Positions 22,137 to 32,305 of a stretch of DNA of 64,000 bases are shown piece after piece. The stretch is from Tretioscincus oriximinensis (taxonomy: Eukaryota; Chordata; Lepidosauria; Squamata; Gymnophthalmidae), in NCBI GenBank assembly GCA_022410635.1, contig JAJVDF010000279.1:1471769-1535768 (forward strand), written 5' to 3'. A model generated the notes under the pieces. It was not told the origin of the DNA, ran no database searches, and saw only the letters and a program-made list of their open reading frames with translations. The first letter of the stretch is position 1, and every line of letters starts with the position of its first letter. The position numbers and the translations under genes were made by a program.

Positions 22137-22873
22137 TCAGTGATACCCCCACCACTTATGGGCCACCTGATCCTCATGTTCGGTTGTTAGGGTTCGATTG
22201 TCACATTCTTCCCACCGCCTGACTTTGCCATTTTCCACCAGTATAAACTTCCACTCCACCCTGGTATCAACTGGCAAGACGACCGAGTCTGACCAGAACC
22301 TGTCTTTGTCACACCTGAGGGGCACATAATGATGCCACTGGCCAAGACACTCGTGATCACCCGTGATGGCAACCACCTGGGCTTCCGAGTGCGTGATGTA
22401 GTGGACACGGAAAGTCACATGGACAGTCTGAGGCATTGGGGACACAGCTGCAACCCTCTTTGCTTGTTCCAGGTCCTTGGTACTGGCATCTTCCCCGCTG
22501 CCTTTTCTATAAGCACTGCCCCATGCAGAATGCTCCGGAACAATTTCCCATTCCTCGTGGTCAACAGAACTATGGCGCAGCTGCTCTTCACATCTCTCGT
22601 CATGCTTCTCACCAGCTCCAGTGTCTACTCGGTTCTGTAACAATTCAGGTGCAGGACAACAGAAGGCGTCGCTCCCGAGATATTCCTTAAAGTTCATCAA
22701 AGGAGTTGTAGGTTCCTTTGTTAATGGCTCTTCCTCAGGAAGCTCTCTAGGGACAGTGGAGACACCATGATCTCCGGGAGACACCAACTGATTCCCCATA
22801 GGCTCCTGAGGCTTGAGCAGATCATTTGCTTGTGTTTCAAGTCCTGTGTCTTTGTAGCTTCTCTGAAACGAAT
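22137..22873 (-). CDS. STBD1: STBD1 exon 2: starch-binding domain-containing protein 1, main part
   Basis: STBD1 is a membrane-anchored glycogen-binding protein proposed to recruit glycogen to autophagosomes. This exon encodes residues 83-327. After a low-complexity acidic linker it has HEEWEIV (residues 188-194), equivalent to the Atg8/GABARAPL1-interacting motif HEEWEMV of the human protein. A C-terminal CBM20 domain follows (about 233-327), with the signature TGDHECLGQW and starch-contact tryptophans including W262, W290, W303 and W323-W324, ending WWGYH. The acceptor is TTTGTGTTTAG; the stop is at 22139-22137. Total length, 327 aa, is close to human STBD1 (358 as I recall). Confidence 0.95.
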
Positions 22874-22933
22874 CTAAACACAAAGGCATTAATTAGACAA
22901 GAATACTACTTCACCTTCTGATTGCAACACATT

Positions 22934-23127
22934 AGGCTGACCAGATGACGCCTTTTTTGGGGGGTGAAAACCCGGTTTTGGGGTGCCTCCCGATTTTTGC
23001 TGAGAATTTTTTTTTCAAAAAAAGTTTTTTTTCTAAAAAAGTTTTTTTTTCTTCAGCAAAAAATGGGAGGCACCCCAAAGCCAGGCTTTCACACCCCCAC
23101 CCCCAAAAGGGGTCATCTGATCAGCCT
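22934..23127. mobile_element. Palindromic TA-type MITE, copy 2
   Basis: This is a 194-bp long-armed hairpin in the STBD1 intron. The left GGCTGACCAGATGACGCC and right GGGGTCATCTGATCAGCC pair, flanked by TA on both sides. Arms extend inward through AAAACCCGGTTTTGGGGTGC and GCACCCCAAAGCCAGGC-type sequence to a T/A-rich loop. Confidence 0.8.
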
Positions 23128-23194
23128 ACAATACATGCATTTTACAAAAATTTTAAACAAAAATAGTATATTCACAAAAAAATAGTCAAAAAAT

Positions 23195-23560
23195 AGAGCC
23201 GATCTGGTGAATCAGGCTACAGACATTCTAGTCCAACATCCTGTCTCACCCAGCATCCTATTAATTGTTTCTGAGCATCACAAGGCAATGACAAAGACAA
23301 ACCCTTCACTGGCTCTTGACCCCCTGCAAATGGCCTTTAGAAGAATCCTGCTTGTTTAAATTCATCCCATGGTTGTAGCAGTTCTTATATCCACTGACAC
23401 ACCTGCTCTCCACGAATATGGGTTGCCCTTTCTTGCAGTTATCCAGGCTACTGGAAGTCACTGCCTCCTCTGGCAGTAAATTCTATAGACCAACGATTCT
23501 GTGACCAATAATTTTCTTGCCATCAGCTTCACAGAGAACCCTGGTTCTGGTGTTGTGTCA
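23195..23560 (-). repeat. Diverged CR1 3' fragment
   Basis: The minus-strand CR1 blocks are eroded: GATCTGGTGAATCAGGCTAC, CATCCTGTCTCACCCAGCAT, CCCCTGCAAATGGCCTTTAG, TTATCCAGGCTACTGGAAGT, AGTAAATTCTATAGACCAAC. It is older than the copy at 18241. Confidence 0.7.
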
Positions 23561-23884
23561 ATAAAAAATTTTGCACTAGACACCTTTTCTCTGTTGGGCA
23601 CAATTTTATAACTTTAACCCAGGCCACCTATTAAATATTGTATTTTATAGCTAAAGAGAGATAGATGTAGAGTGATCTTACAAAGGCAGTTCAAAAACAT
23701 CTTANAGTAGCAGTGTCCATATGCTACTGCCTCAAGCTACATGATTGCATTTCTAGACTTTTAGTGTGTAAAAGCAATTTGTAAGACCTCAACCTTCCCA
23801 TTCTTTAAACAGAACCTGTTTATATTCCCTACTACGGCTTACTAAGGAGTGNCTGTAGTTCAGTAGTAGATGAAATTGCCTGTA

Positions 23885-24215
23885 CATAAGAACATCCATG
23901 TGGCTGTCACAGAGCAGAGGGATCAGCACTGTTCTCATTGGCACATGGAAGGACAAGAAACAATGGGATGAAATTGCAAGGGAGGAGATTTAGATTAGAT
24001 ATCCTGTTGGAAACCCTGTTAGAAAAACTTTCTAACAGTCAGAATGCTAAACCAGTGGAACAGGTTGCCACAGGGGGTGGTGAGTTTGCCTTCGCAGGAA
24101 GTGTTCAAACAGAGGCTGGACAGTCATCTGTCTAGGATGGTTTAGTGAATCCTGCATNGAGCAGGGGGTTGNACCCGATGACCATGGAGGTCCCTTCCAA
24201 CACTATGACTCTATA
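23885..24215 (+). repeat. CR1 3' fragment (plus strand)
   Basis: It has CACAGAGCAGAGGGATCAGC, GGAGATTTAGATTAGATATC, CAGTGGAACAGGTTGCCACA and GAGGTCCCTTCCAACACTATGACTCTAT, the terminal block of the subfamily that has minus-strand copies at 15066. Ns lie at 24158 and 24172. Confidence 0.85.
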
Positions 24216-24217
24216 AG

Positions 24218-24440
24218 AATGTAAGAGGAGTCCTGCTGAACCAGACCACAGTTCCAGGATTCTGTCTCACACAATTGCATTCAGGTAGTCTCAAGCAGAA
24301 GGCAAAACCCTCACCTGTTCTTGTACATGAAACTTCAGGATTATTGCCTGTCTTTCCATCCTAATACCTATTGATAGGTTTATCAATATCCATCTTCCAC
24401 TAATTTTCTAATCCTATCTGATCCAGGTTAGCTTCAGATG
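24218..24440 (-). repeat. Diverged CR1 3' fragment
   Basis: GAATGTAAGAGGAGTCCTGC, ACCAGACCACAG and AGGATTCTGTCTCACACAAT match the CR1 tail in the minus orientation. It directly follows the plus-strand copy, so two CR1 tails face each other. Confidence 0.65.
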
Positions 24441-26280
24441 TCGGCCCAATCCCCTGCCTCTTTGGAAGTTTCCATCTCTCTGCCAGAATACTCCACAGAA
24501 GTGCCCATACTGTCAACCAGGAGTTGGTTATGACTTGGAAGAACCAACAGCAACAAATGAGACACAGCACTGTTCAACCAACTTGAAAGCATGTTCAAGT
24601 TTTCACTTGCCAAGTAGCTAATTATTAAAACTATTCCCTCTTCCCACACCAAAGTCGACTTTTAAAACTTCGACAGTGAGAATTTGGGTCCACTCGCCTT
24701 TACAAAAGGNTTCCCGTTCTCGTCTGACACGAATAAGCACAATAGCAAACATGCCATCCCCACACCAAAGCTAAAATTAGTGGAAGGCCTGCCCTAAATT
24801 TTGAACTGCTCACGACTGTCTGGCAGCTTAACACAGTGCCAAGACCTTGGGAGAGGATTCCCACAGGACCAGTTGAGATAACTGACAAGATCCCCAGCTG
24901 CTAGAATCAAGGCAACAGAAAGGTCACCAGGACCAAAGTCCTTTCTCAAGGCTGCCCTTCTAAACCAGGAGGGATAAAGCTGAAAAGTTGCTTAATAAGC
25001 TAGTACCAAGCCAAGAAATCCTAGCTGATTCCTTCAGTACTATACTTGGATTGTATCCGCTTACGCTCTGCAACTGAGAACAATTGCAAGAGGTGGGGGC
25101 AGAAGAAGTCTATGAATTCTTACGAGGCATCCATATACTTTTTTCATTAAAAGATAACAGCTCTCTCCATTATTACTAGTAATAACTAGTGAAATTAGCT
25201 CGCTGTGTTATGTTAATGCAAAGGTTCTAGCNCCTCCTCAACCTTGCTCCCATCCATGCCTCCACCACTCCCTCCCTTGCCCCTTCCCGCCTCCCTTTCA
25301 CGTGCTGCTTCTTTGATTTCTGTTTTTAGCCAGTTTCTAACCCAGAACTCAGATCTCTGGAGTCATCTAAAGTTCCAAGCCCTGCCATTGGTCCCGGGAT
25401 GCGGGTACTGTGTACTTCCGCTGTGCCGCCACTTCCGTTATAATCTCCGAAATTTTTTGTTGTCGTGTCCCAGTTTTGCGCATACATCAGTATATATTTC
25501 CANTAAGTTTTTTCTTATGGGGGTTTACTTTTGTGCAAAAGTGGAGCAGCTTAAGAAGGGAGGGAGGGTTTGAAACAGGGCATAGGGGAAAAAATGGGGC
25601 AGGGAAGAAGAGCAGGGCGTGAGGCACTGGAAGAGGAGTGGGGCGTGGGGTGCTAGAAGATGAGCGGGGTGCGGGAAGAGCACAAGCCCACTGCGTTCTG
25701 AAAATGGAGCGCCCAAACAAATGTGGATGGCAAGTCAAGAAGCCAACATGATTGTTGCGCAAACAACGAAATGCAGCTGGGAACAAAATAAAAGGGCGTA
25801 ATGGAATTGTAAACGCTTTGCTTTTTTCACCACCATGAGAACTTGGCCAAAAATGCATACTGCAACCATAGGCTATAAATATTCTCCACCAAAATGTTGA
25901 GACATGTAAAAGTAGCATGATCATATTGCCTAATGCCCCTTTACATTGACAGCATCCACGCTTGCAGAATTTCCTTCCAACCCGTTGCTTAGCCTTTACG
26001 CAAATCTTGTGCAACTCTTCAAGGAGTAAAAATGGCGTGTTTGGAAAAAAAGGTCTTTGAAACCAGCAGGCCAAGTCTGTCCACACACAGTATTATAAGT
26101 TTAATACTTGCGTTGAGTATTCTCTAGCAACAGACAGCAAAACCTTTGCTCCCTTCAAAATTTTCTGCAAATAGCATTCAGGGGACCCTTGTTTACCTCT
26201 CCCACCTGTAGGAAGCATCCTATATGTTAATTCTAATAATAGTTGATAGGACTCGCCTATGGATTTGTCTAATTCTTTCT
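24441..26280 (-). other. STBD1 intron, nothing recognised
   Basis: This is intronic sequence of STBD1 without a recognised gene or repeat. ORFs such as the 199-codon minus ORF 25487-26086 show no domain, conserved motif or splice context. Confidence 0.4.
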
Positions 26281-26284
26281 TAAA

Positions 26285-26560
26285 GCTATTCACTGATTTG
26301 TTCACATTTCTATACTGCCCTATACCTGAAGGTCCCATGGTAGTTAACAATCAAAAACAAATTAACATATAAAAACAACACTGNCTGAAAGTAGGAAAAG
26401 GAGTAAGCAGTAGTAACTATTACCACCTCTTCTAGAAGTACATTANATTATTTGCATTTTTATATTGCCCTATACCTGAAGGTCTCAGAGCAGTTAACAA
26501 TAAAATCACAATCAGCATGTTAAAAACAGCCACATCTAAAAAATAGGCCACTCCATATAT
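26285..26560 (-). repeat. Two L2 3'-end fragments
   Basis: Two minus-strand copies of the L2 tail occur at about 26300-26400 and 26455-26560. Each has CTGCCCTATACCTGAAGGTC or close variants followed by GTTAACAAT and AAAACA. Confidence 0.65.
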
Positions 26561-27371
26561 CTGTTGAAGGAAGGCTGCATGGTCAAAGGTCTTTGATAGC
26601 AGAATGGCCCAAAACTTGAAACCAATTTCCCAGGAAAGCAAGAAATAATATTAATCTTTGGCTGCTTTCTCACTAGCCGGAAAAATGGGAGTGAAAGCTG
26701 TGTGGCTTTGCAATGGGCGCACGCTGTTCCCTTATAATCCACAGGAGGAGCACTTTCATAATGTCAAACATCCCCGAAACAGAGATCTCCCTCAAAAGTG
26801 ATGCAGGTACAGATTTTCACAATCCGGGCTATCCGTGCTCTGGCTACAGTGCCCTGCGCCCCCATTTCTAACCTCAGGGATTTGGGGGGGCAGGGTTGGG
26901 TTCTAGCTTTGCACAAAACTAAATATCGGTATATCTATACTATTTTTTTATTATAATGGATTTTCACAAAACTTGGGCGTTTTTTAAAAAAGGGCAGAGT
27001 GGAGCACAAGAAAAGGACACTCCAAAACCAGAATATCTAACCAATGTGGCCGTTAACCCCAGAAGAAAATGCAAATCTTGTGTGGACCATGAAATTGAGC
27101 TGAAATAGAACTGGAAACGGAAGAAAACAGCGGCGAGAATTTAATTCACTTCATAGTTCTCAAAAACTCTCCTTTCATCCCAGTGAGAACATTGTCATAG
27201 GCACCTTTTTCTCCAGAATGTCAAAATCACACATTGCACTCNCTTTAGCAATGAGAAAAGTGTCATAATATTCCCCGTTGTTTCAACTGATGGAGCAGAA
27301 CTGACTTCCAAACTTTACAGCAAAATTTATAATGAAATCCTCACATCAAAATTTTCATTGAAACAATTTTG

Positions 27372-27640
27372 CACTCAATAGCCAGTTTGGCATAGTAGTT
27401 AAGAGTGTTGGACTNTTATCCCCTGGTTCAATTCCCCACTCTTCTATGAAAGCCAGCTGGGTGACCTTGGGCCAGTCACAGTTCTTTGAACTCTCTCAGC
27501 TCCACCTACTCCACAGGATGTCTGTTGTGGAAAAAGCAACAAAAGCCAAGTCTGCTCCCCTATGGTTGGCTTCCCTGAGATCTTCAGGTTTAGGACAGGA
27601 TATTAAGTAAAAACAAATAAATAAAATAAATAAAGTACAC
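27372..27640 (+). repeat. Sauria-type SINE joined to an L2 tail
   Basis: A well-preserved head and body (AGCCAGTTTGGCATAGTAGTTAAG, GGTTCAATTCCCCACTC, AAGCCAGCTGGGTGACCTTG) run to about 27540. An L2-like TTCCCTGAGATCTTCAGGTTTAGGACAGG tail with AAATAAAT repeats follows. The A- and B-box regions are recognisable. Confidence 0.75.
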
Positions 27641-27893
27641 CTACTTTGCATACACAGGATTCCAGGGTCAGTCACTTGCACCTCTCTGAAAGAGGTCAAA
27701 TGGCTTTCATATTAATGCCAAGTAAACCATATGACATGCTAATAATAGTAAAATTCAAACCAAGGGTGTCTTCATCTTACTACAGCATTACATGATTAGC
27801 AGTTTCTATTAGCATTAATATTGTTCGTGATCAATTTGCAAATATTTTTATCCGTTACACAGATGAATGCTCACTAAGATCACTTTGGGTTGT

Positions 27894-27922
27894 CATACAT
27901 ACATACATACATACATACATAC
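27894..27922. repeat. (CATA)n microsatellite
   Basis: About seven CATA units occur in the STBD1 intron. Confidence 0.9.
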
Positions 27923-27949
27923 TATTGGATATTGTCTTATAGAAGGAGA

Positions 27950-28060
27950 AGAAAAAGAAATAGAAGAAAAAGAAGAATTGGGTTTTTATTCCCCACTTTT
28001 CTCACACAAAGTGACTCAAAGTGGCTTTCCTTAGTAACTTCTAACATAGAACAGTAACAT
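27950..28060 (-). repeat. SINE tail fragment
   Basis: GAAGAAAAAGAAGAATTGGG, TTTTTATTCCCCACTTTTCTC and AGTGACTCAAAGTGGC match the reverse complement of the Sauria-type 3' tail. Confidence 0.5.
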
Positions 28061-28707
28061 ATCCATTTGAATCAATTTGCATTCTTGTTATTGCTATTGC
28101 TCAAGATCAACTAATTCATCATTATTTTATCCCAGTACAATCCTGCCCCCACAGAGCTCGTTCAGGGCCTGCCATGGTCTACACCAGCATTCAGAGATAG
28201 AACCCAGAATAAGGCTCAGTTTGGACAGGACCAATGAACTTGAATCTGAAAGTTGCTTAAAAGTGGGTTTTTATCTTTCCCCTTTGTAACCTCTCCCTCC
28301 CACTTTCCACATTACCCCCTCCCCTCCTTATCTCCCATTGGCTTTCCATTCTCTACTGTATTCTCAGTTAAGCTTTAAATTCTTTCAAAATCAAAAGATT
28401 TTCAAAACCCTTCATATCCTTGTTCCTCCTTCCCCTTCTTCTNTTGTTTTTCTCTGTATCGTCCCTCATGCAGTCTCAGCTCTGCTCAACCCATGTAGCT
28501 CACCCAGCCCTGGGTCTCTTCTTCATGGTCCCGTCTTCACTCATTTCCCCTTATAGCCCCTTATCTCCAGCTTGCTCTCCCTGCTCACCTCCCTTCCCTC
28601 CCATCTCTTGTCACCTTCAAACCTCAGTTAAAAGCAGGCCTTTGATGTCACCAAGTAATTCATTTTAATTAACTTTTAAAAACTTTTTTCCTACTTAAAA
28701 GGATTAG

Positions 28708-29180
28708 GACAAAAAAAGAAGGAAGAGGAGGAGGAAAAGGACGTAGCAGAAGAAGAGGAACAAGAAGAGAAAGGAGAAGAGGAAGAGAAAGAACAGAAGA
28801 GGAAGAAAAGAGGAAGAGGAAGAGGAGAAAGAAGAGGAGGAAGTAGCAGAAGAAATGGAAGAGGAAGAGGAAGAGAAAGGAGCAGAGGAAGAGGAGAAAA
28901 TAGCAGAAGCGAAAGGAGAAGAGAAAGAAGAAGAGGAAGAGAAAGAAGAGGAAGTAGTAGAAGAAGAGAAAGGAGAAGAGGAAGAGAAAGAACAGAAGAA
29001 GAGAAGAGGAAGATGAGAAAGAAGAGGAGGAAGTAGCAGAAGAAATGGAAGAGGAAGAGGAAGAGAAAGGAGCAGAGGAAGAGGAGAAAACAGCAGAAGC
29101 GAAAGGAGAAGAGAAAGAAGAAGAGGAAGAGAAAGAAGAGGAAGTAGCAGAAGAAGAGAAAGGAGAAGAGGAAGAAGTAT
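28708..29180 (+). repeat. Purine-only tract with about 190-bp tandem unit
   Basis: About 470 bp are almost purely A/G on the plus strand. A unit beginning GAAGAGGAGGAAGTAGCAGA at 28831 recurs at 29021 (period 190 bp), with a partial third unit upstream. The tract reads as poly-Glu/Lys on plus and poly-Ser/Phe on minus, so the ORFs there reflect composition. Mirror-symmetric purine tracts can form triplex DNA. Confidence 0.85.
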
Positions 29181-29292
29181 TTTGCATTCCTCTGTTCAGG
29201 CTTCCCAGGTGCCTCTGGTGGGCCTCCGTGGGAGACAGAATGCTGGACTAGGTGGGCTCTGGCCAGGTCCAATATGGCTCTTCTTATGTAAG
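29168..29292 (+). repeat. CR1 3' end inside the purine tract
   Basis: TTTTGCATTCCTCTGTTCAG, GGGAGACAGAATGCTGGACT and ATATGGCTCTTCTTATGT are a plus-strand CR1 tail. Purine-rich GCAGAGGAAGAGGAAGAGTG resumes after it. Confidence 0.75.
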
Positions 29293-29354
29293 TAGCAGAG
29301 GAAGAGGAAGAGTGGGGACAGGAAAGAGGCAAGATTATCTGGGTTGTACATCTA

Positions 29355-29560
29355 GGCTGACCAGATGACCCCTGGGTGTGTGTGTGTGTGTGTGAAAACC
29401 CAATTTTGGGGCGCCTTCCGGTTTTTTCTGAGAAAAAAAATTAACAAAAAAAAATTCGAAAAAAACCTTTTGAAAAACCTTTCCTCAGCAAAACCCGAGA
29501 GGCCCCCCAAAGCCGGGTTTTCCAACCCCAACCCCCCCCAAAGGGCTCATCTGGTCCGCC
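29355..29560. mobile_element. Palindromic TA-type MITE, copy 3
   Basis: This is a 206-bp inverted repeat flanked by TA (29353-29354 and 29561-29562). The left GGCTGACCAGATGACCCC and right GGGCTCATCTGGTCCGCC pair. A (GT)n run interrupts the left arm near 29375. It lies between STBD1 exons 1 and 2, about 300 bp from the exon 1 donor. Confidence 0.8.
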
Positions 29561-29764
29561 TATATATATATCTCAGGACAGGGCTGCCTTCACCATCCCC
29601 GTGCCAGTGTGTAGGCCAGGGCAGGCCCCATCCTGGGCACGAAGATGCCAAGCTCCTGGCTGCCCTGAGAACTTCTTGCCTAGCTTGGGGTGCAGGTAGA
29701 AAAGTATAGATCTATCAATACATTTCCGANCTATAGTCGCGAATAAGCCTTTCCCGCCCATTTT

Positions 29765-30370
29765 ACCCCAGGGTGGGCGGCGGACCCCTCAGCCCCCCCT
29801 GCTGCCCGCACCTCAGCAAGCAGTTCAAGGCCAGAGAAGCGGCGCTACCTTGGGCTGCTGGGGTCGCCGCCTCCGCTTCCCCCTGCCGCCAGGCCGCCGC
29901 CCGCTCCGCCTTGGCTTTGCCCTCCTTGGCCTCCTTCCCGTCGTTCCTGCCGTACCAGACCCAGGCGAGCAGGGCGGCCACCAGGGCCACCAGCAGGGCG
30001 GGCCACAGCTCGGCCAGGCCCGTGATCTCCTCGTCGCTCAGCAGCGGCGGCGGCGGCGGCCGAAGGGCTTCAGCCTCCTCAGGGTCCGCGGCCATGGTGA
30101 GTGAGCGGCGGCCGCCCGGCCGGGTCGGGGAACGAAGAGGCGGCGGGGAACGAGACAAGGCCCGGCCCCTCGCTGCTCGGAGGCCTTATACGGGCGGCTG
30201 AGGGCCGCTCCCGACCCCGCCTTCCCGGCACCTGCTCGGCCCTGAGGAGCGGGAGGAGCCGGGAGGTGGAGGTCATGGGGCCGGCCGGGGCAGGCCGGGC
30301 GCCGCCCAAAGCAAACCCTGGTAGGGGAATTTTTTCCCTTCTCTCTGAGGGGAGAAAGCGACGGCAGGAG
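29765..30370. promoter_or_regulatory. STBD1: CpG island and STBD1 promoter region
   Basis: This is a sharply GC- and CpG-rich stretch in an AT-rich window, covering exon 1 and about 270 bp upstream of the ATG. No TATA box was seen at a plausible position. The start codon context on the minus strand is CTCACCATGG, a near-ideal Kozak match. Confidence 0.75.
29849..30095 (-). CDS. STBD1: STBD1 exon 1: N-terminus and membrane anchor
   Basis: It encodes residues 1-82 plus one base of codon 83. MAADPEEAEALRPPPPPLL is followed by a hydrophobic anchor at about residues 30-48 (LWPALLVALVAALLAWVWY) and a basic K/R-rich segment. The donor is CCCAAG then GTAGCG. The ATG at 30095 is chosen for its Kozak context and lack of a downstream alternative; an in-frame ATG at 30158 has a poorer context. 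Compared with the human protein, whose anchor begins almost at residue 5 after Met-Gly, there is an acidic/proline-rich extension of about 25 residues and no Gly2. The phase fits exon 2 exactly. Confidence 0.9.
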
Positions 30371-31568
30371 GCCTAAAAATAGTCAGAGCTGAGGAGCGAC
30401 ATGCGGGGACGGGACGGAAATAAGCAACGAAACTACCAGAGTGTTTTTTAGGACCGGTGTGATGCGCACCTGGCCTAGTTAGCAGCTTAGCTGCTCTATT
30501 CCGCATCACCTGAAGCTTCTGAACCCGTCTCCAAGGGCAAACCCACAACCATTGCTGGAAATAAAACGAGCAAAGGGGAACTGCCAGTGCCTTTCTGAGG
30601 TGCGGGACAAAAAACACACAAAATTGTGGGGATCATCCAGGGGACACATATTAGGAATAATATATATTATTAATATCAAATATACCTGTCTGGACCCAGG
30701 TGACCAAAGTGAGGCCTCTGGGAGATTTTTTGCAAAAATTTCCTTGGTCAAGCTGACCTCTGCACACTCACAGGAACAAACTCAATCTCACTCTTCTCCC
30801 TCAGGGGGCACCTCTGAATAGGTAGCCCTTTTCTGAATGGCTTTACAGGTAGAGCCATTAAACCCATCAGGTAAGGGGAAGCCAAATGTTTGCCCAAGTT
30901 CTGGGCTAGCTTGGCTCCCCTGCTGTGAAACCTCTTTGGCTGCATAGCCTAACCCTAACCCCACTGTGTCCAAGGGGAAGCCACTGTTTACCCTTCTCTG
31001 ACTATCTCTGGTTGCAGCAATCTATCTTTGAATGCAATTAATCAAGGGCCATCTGAGGCTTGGGCCCTTGGAAGTGAGTCACTGTTCCTGTCCTTAATTT
31101 GATTGACAGGGGATCACAATGGAAGCTAAGGTCCATTCAGTAGTCACACCACACACACTTCATTGCCCATATTTGGATTTCCTGTACCCAGGCTGCACCC
31201 ACTTGGGAGGGGGAATAACGCATCATCTGTGACATCACTGACCCACGTTGGGTCTCCCCCACCCCTTTCACCTCGTCATAATTTTAATCACGCCTTCTGA
31301 TATCGAGGTCAATAAAAGTTGACGTTTTGGGCCCCTCTGGAGGAATTCCATGACCCNTGGACCCTCCTAGGACGCCTGTTGTAACCTGAAGCTTTGTCCG
31401 TGTGAATCCTTCGACAATTGTTCCTGGCTCCAGGGCAAGCTACCTCAAGTCACCGTCCAGTCATTGAATATCAGGGAAAACCAACCCCTGATACAAAATA
31501 TTTGAAATATTTTGAACGTCTAAAAGATACTTTTTCAAAGATATAACAGTCTTTTTTAAAAAAATATG
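30371..31568. other. Intergenic stretch upstream of STBD1
   Basis: No gene or confident repeat was recognised. ORFs here are short and lack splice context. Confidence 0.4.
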
Positions 31569-31574
31569 TTTATT
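31569..31574 (-). other. Poly(A) signal for an unassigned minus-strand transcript
   Basis: AATAAA (context GCAATAAACATATT) lies about 170 bp after the stop of the ORF at 31745. It supports a transcript end between STBD1 and FAM47E. Confidence 0.45.
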
Positions 31575-31744
31575 GCACAGAGTTGCACCAATGTTTGGAA
31601 TGAGCATGCAATCTAGGATCATTATCTTCCTCTTCATATATGTTTAAAATTTCCATAAATCACCTCAGTTCTGTTTTTACCCCTCAGGAAAACAAAGAGA
31701 ATGAAATGAAAAGTAATTAAAATGCCCCGGAAAGAATCCCTTCT

Positions 31745-31902
31745 TCATGCCTCAATGGGAAACCTTCCAACTGGAGCCCTCCTTCCAGTCTGTAAGCCCT
31801 GTGTGGTTGGAGCACGAATCCCTCTCAGATACATTTTCAGTATATCTGTGTCATTTCCAAAAGTAGATAGCAAATCTATTAATGGATAAGCCCGGCCTGC
31901 AG
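31745..31902 (-). CDS. Unassigned terminal exon candidate
   Basis: A long pyrimidine tract (CCTTTTCCCC, CTCTCTTTTTTG) and TTTTAG precede an open frame reading AGRAYPLIDLLSTFGNDTDI, LKMYLRGIRAPTTQGLQTGR and an end at TGA, 31747-31745. It is not a repeat I know. The phase does not fit the neighbouring exon candidate at 32053-32259, which ends on a codon boundary while this frame needs one carried base. Either the two belong to different isoforms, the sequence has an indel, or one of them is not coding. In the phase-matching frame the protein would stop after seven residues. Confidence 0.35.
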
Positions 31903-32052
31903 CTAAAATTCCCAAATGCACAGCACAGCACATACAAAAAAGAGAGTTTGGGGAAAAGGAAATGTTGGAATGACTGCTTTGATGGTGGCAGTTGAGAGAA
32001 AAGGCCAATAGAGCTGCCTGTGCCAAGACATATAGAGATATCTGAAACCCAC

Positions 32053-32259
32053 CTTCTCTTCCCTCTTCCGCAGCCGATTCCTTATTAGGTGAGGATGATC
32101 TCTAGAGCCCAGAAGAAATTCTTCTACTGTTACAGCAGAGTGACCTATAAATGGTTGTTCAATCCAGTCTTTGAATTCAGTGAAACATTTTCCCAGGTAC
32201 CTATGCTTATGGTTGCAGATTCGTTCAGAATCATATCTTCGTTTTCTTAGAGGAACAAA
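32053..32259 (-). CDS. Unassigned internal exon candidate (207 bp)
   Basis: On the minus strand, an acceptor ending CTACTAATGAAG is preceded by a CTCTTCTTCTCCCTTTTC tract. A donor AAG|GTGGGT closes the exon. The exon is open only in one frame: FVPLRKRRYDSERICNHKHR, CFTEFKDWIEQPFIGHSAVT, VEEFLLGSRDHPHLIRNRLR. It is basic, with no stop codons, exactly 69 codons. I do not recognise the protein. It lies 2 kb upstream of the STBD1 promoter on the same strand. Confidence 0.45.
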
Positions 32260-32305
32260 CTTCATTAGTAGAATGATATTTGTTAGAAAAGGGAGAAGAA
32301 GAGTC

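Noticed and set aside
25487..26086. 199-codon minus-strand ORF in the STBD1 intron
   Set aside because: Contains an N, no family resemblance, no splice or poly(A) context.
27894..27922. CRISPR-like direct repeats
   Set aside because: A simple (CATA)n microsatellite without spacers, in a vertebrate intron.
28669..29332. Long poly-Ser/Phe/Leu and poly-Glu ORFs
   Set aside because: Both strands are open because the DNA is an A/G tract; no domain, start context or splice evidence.
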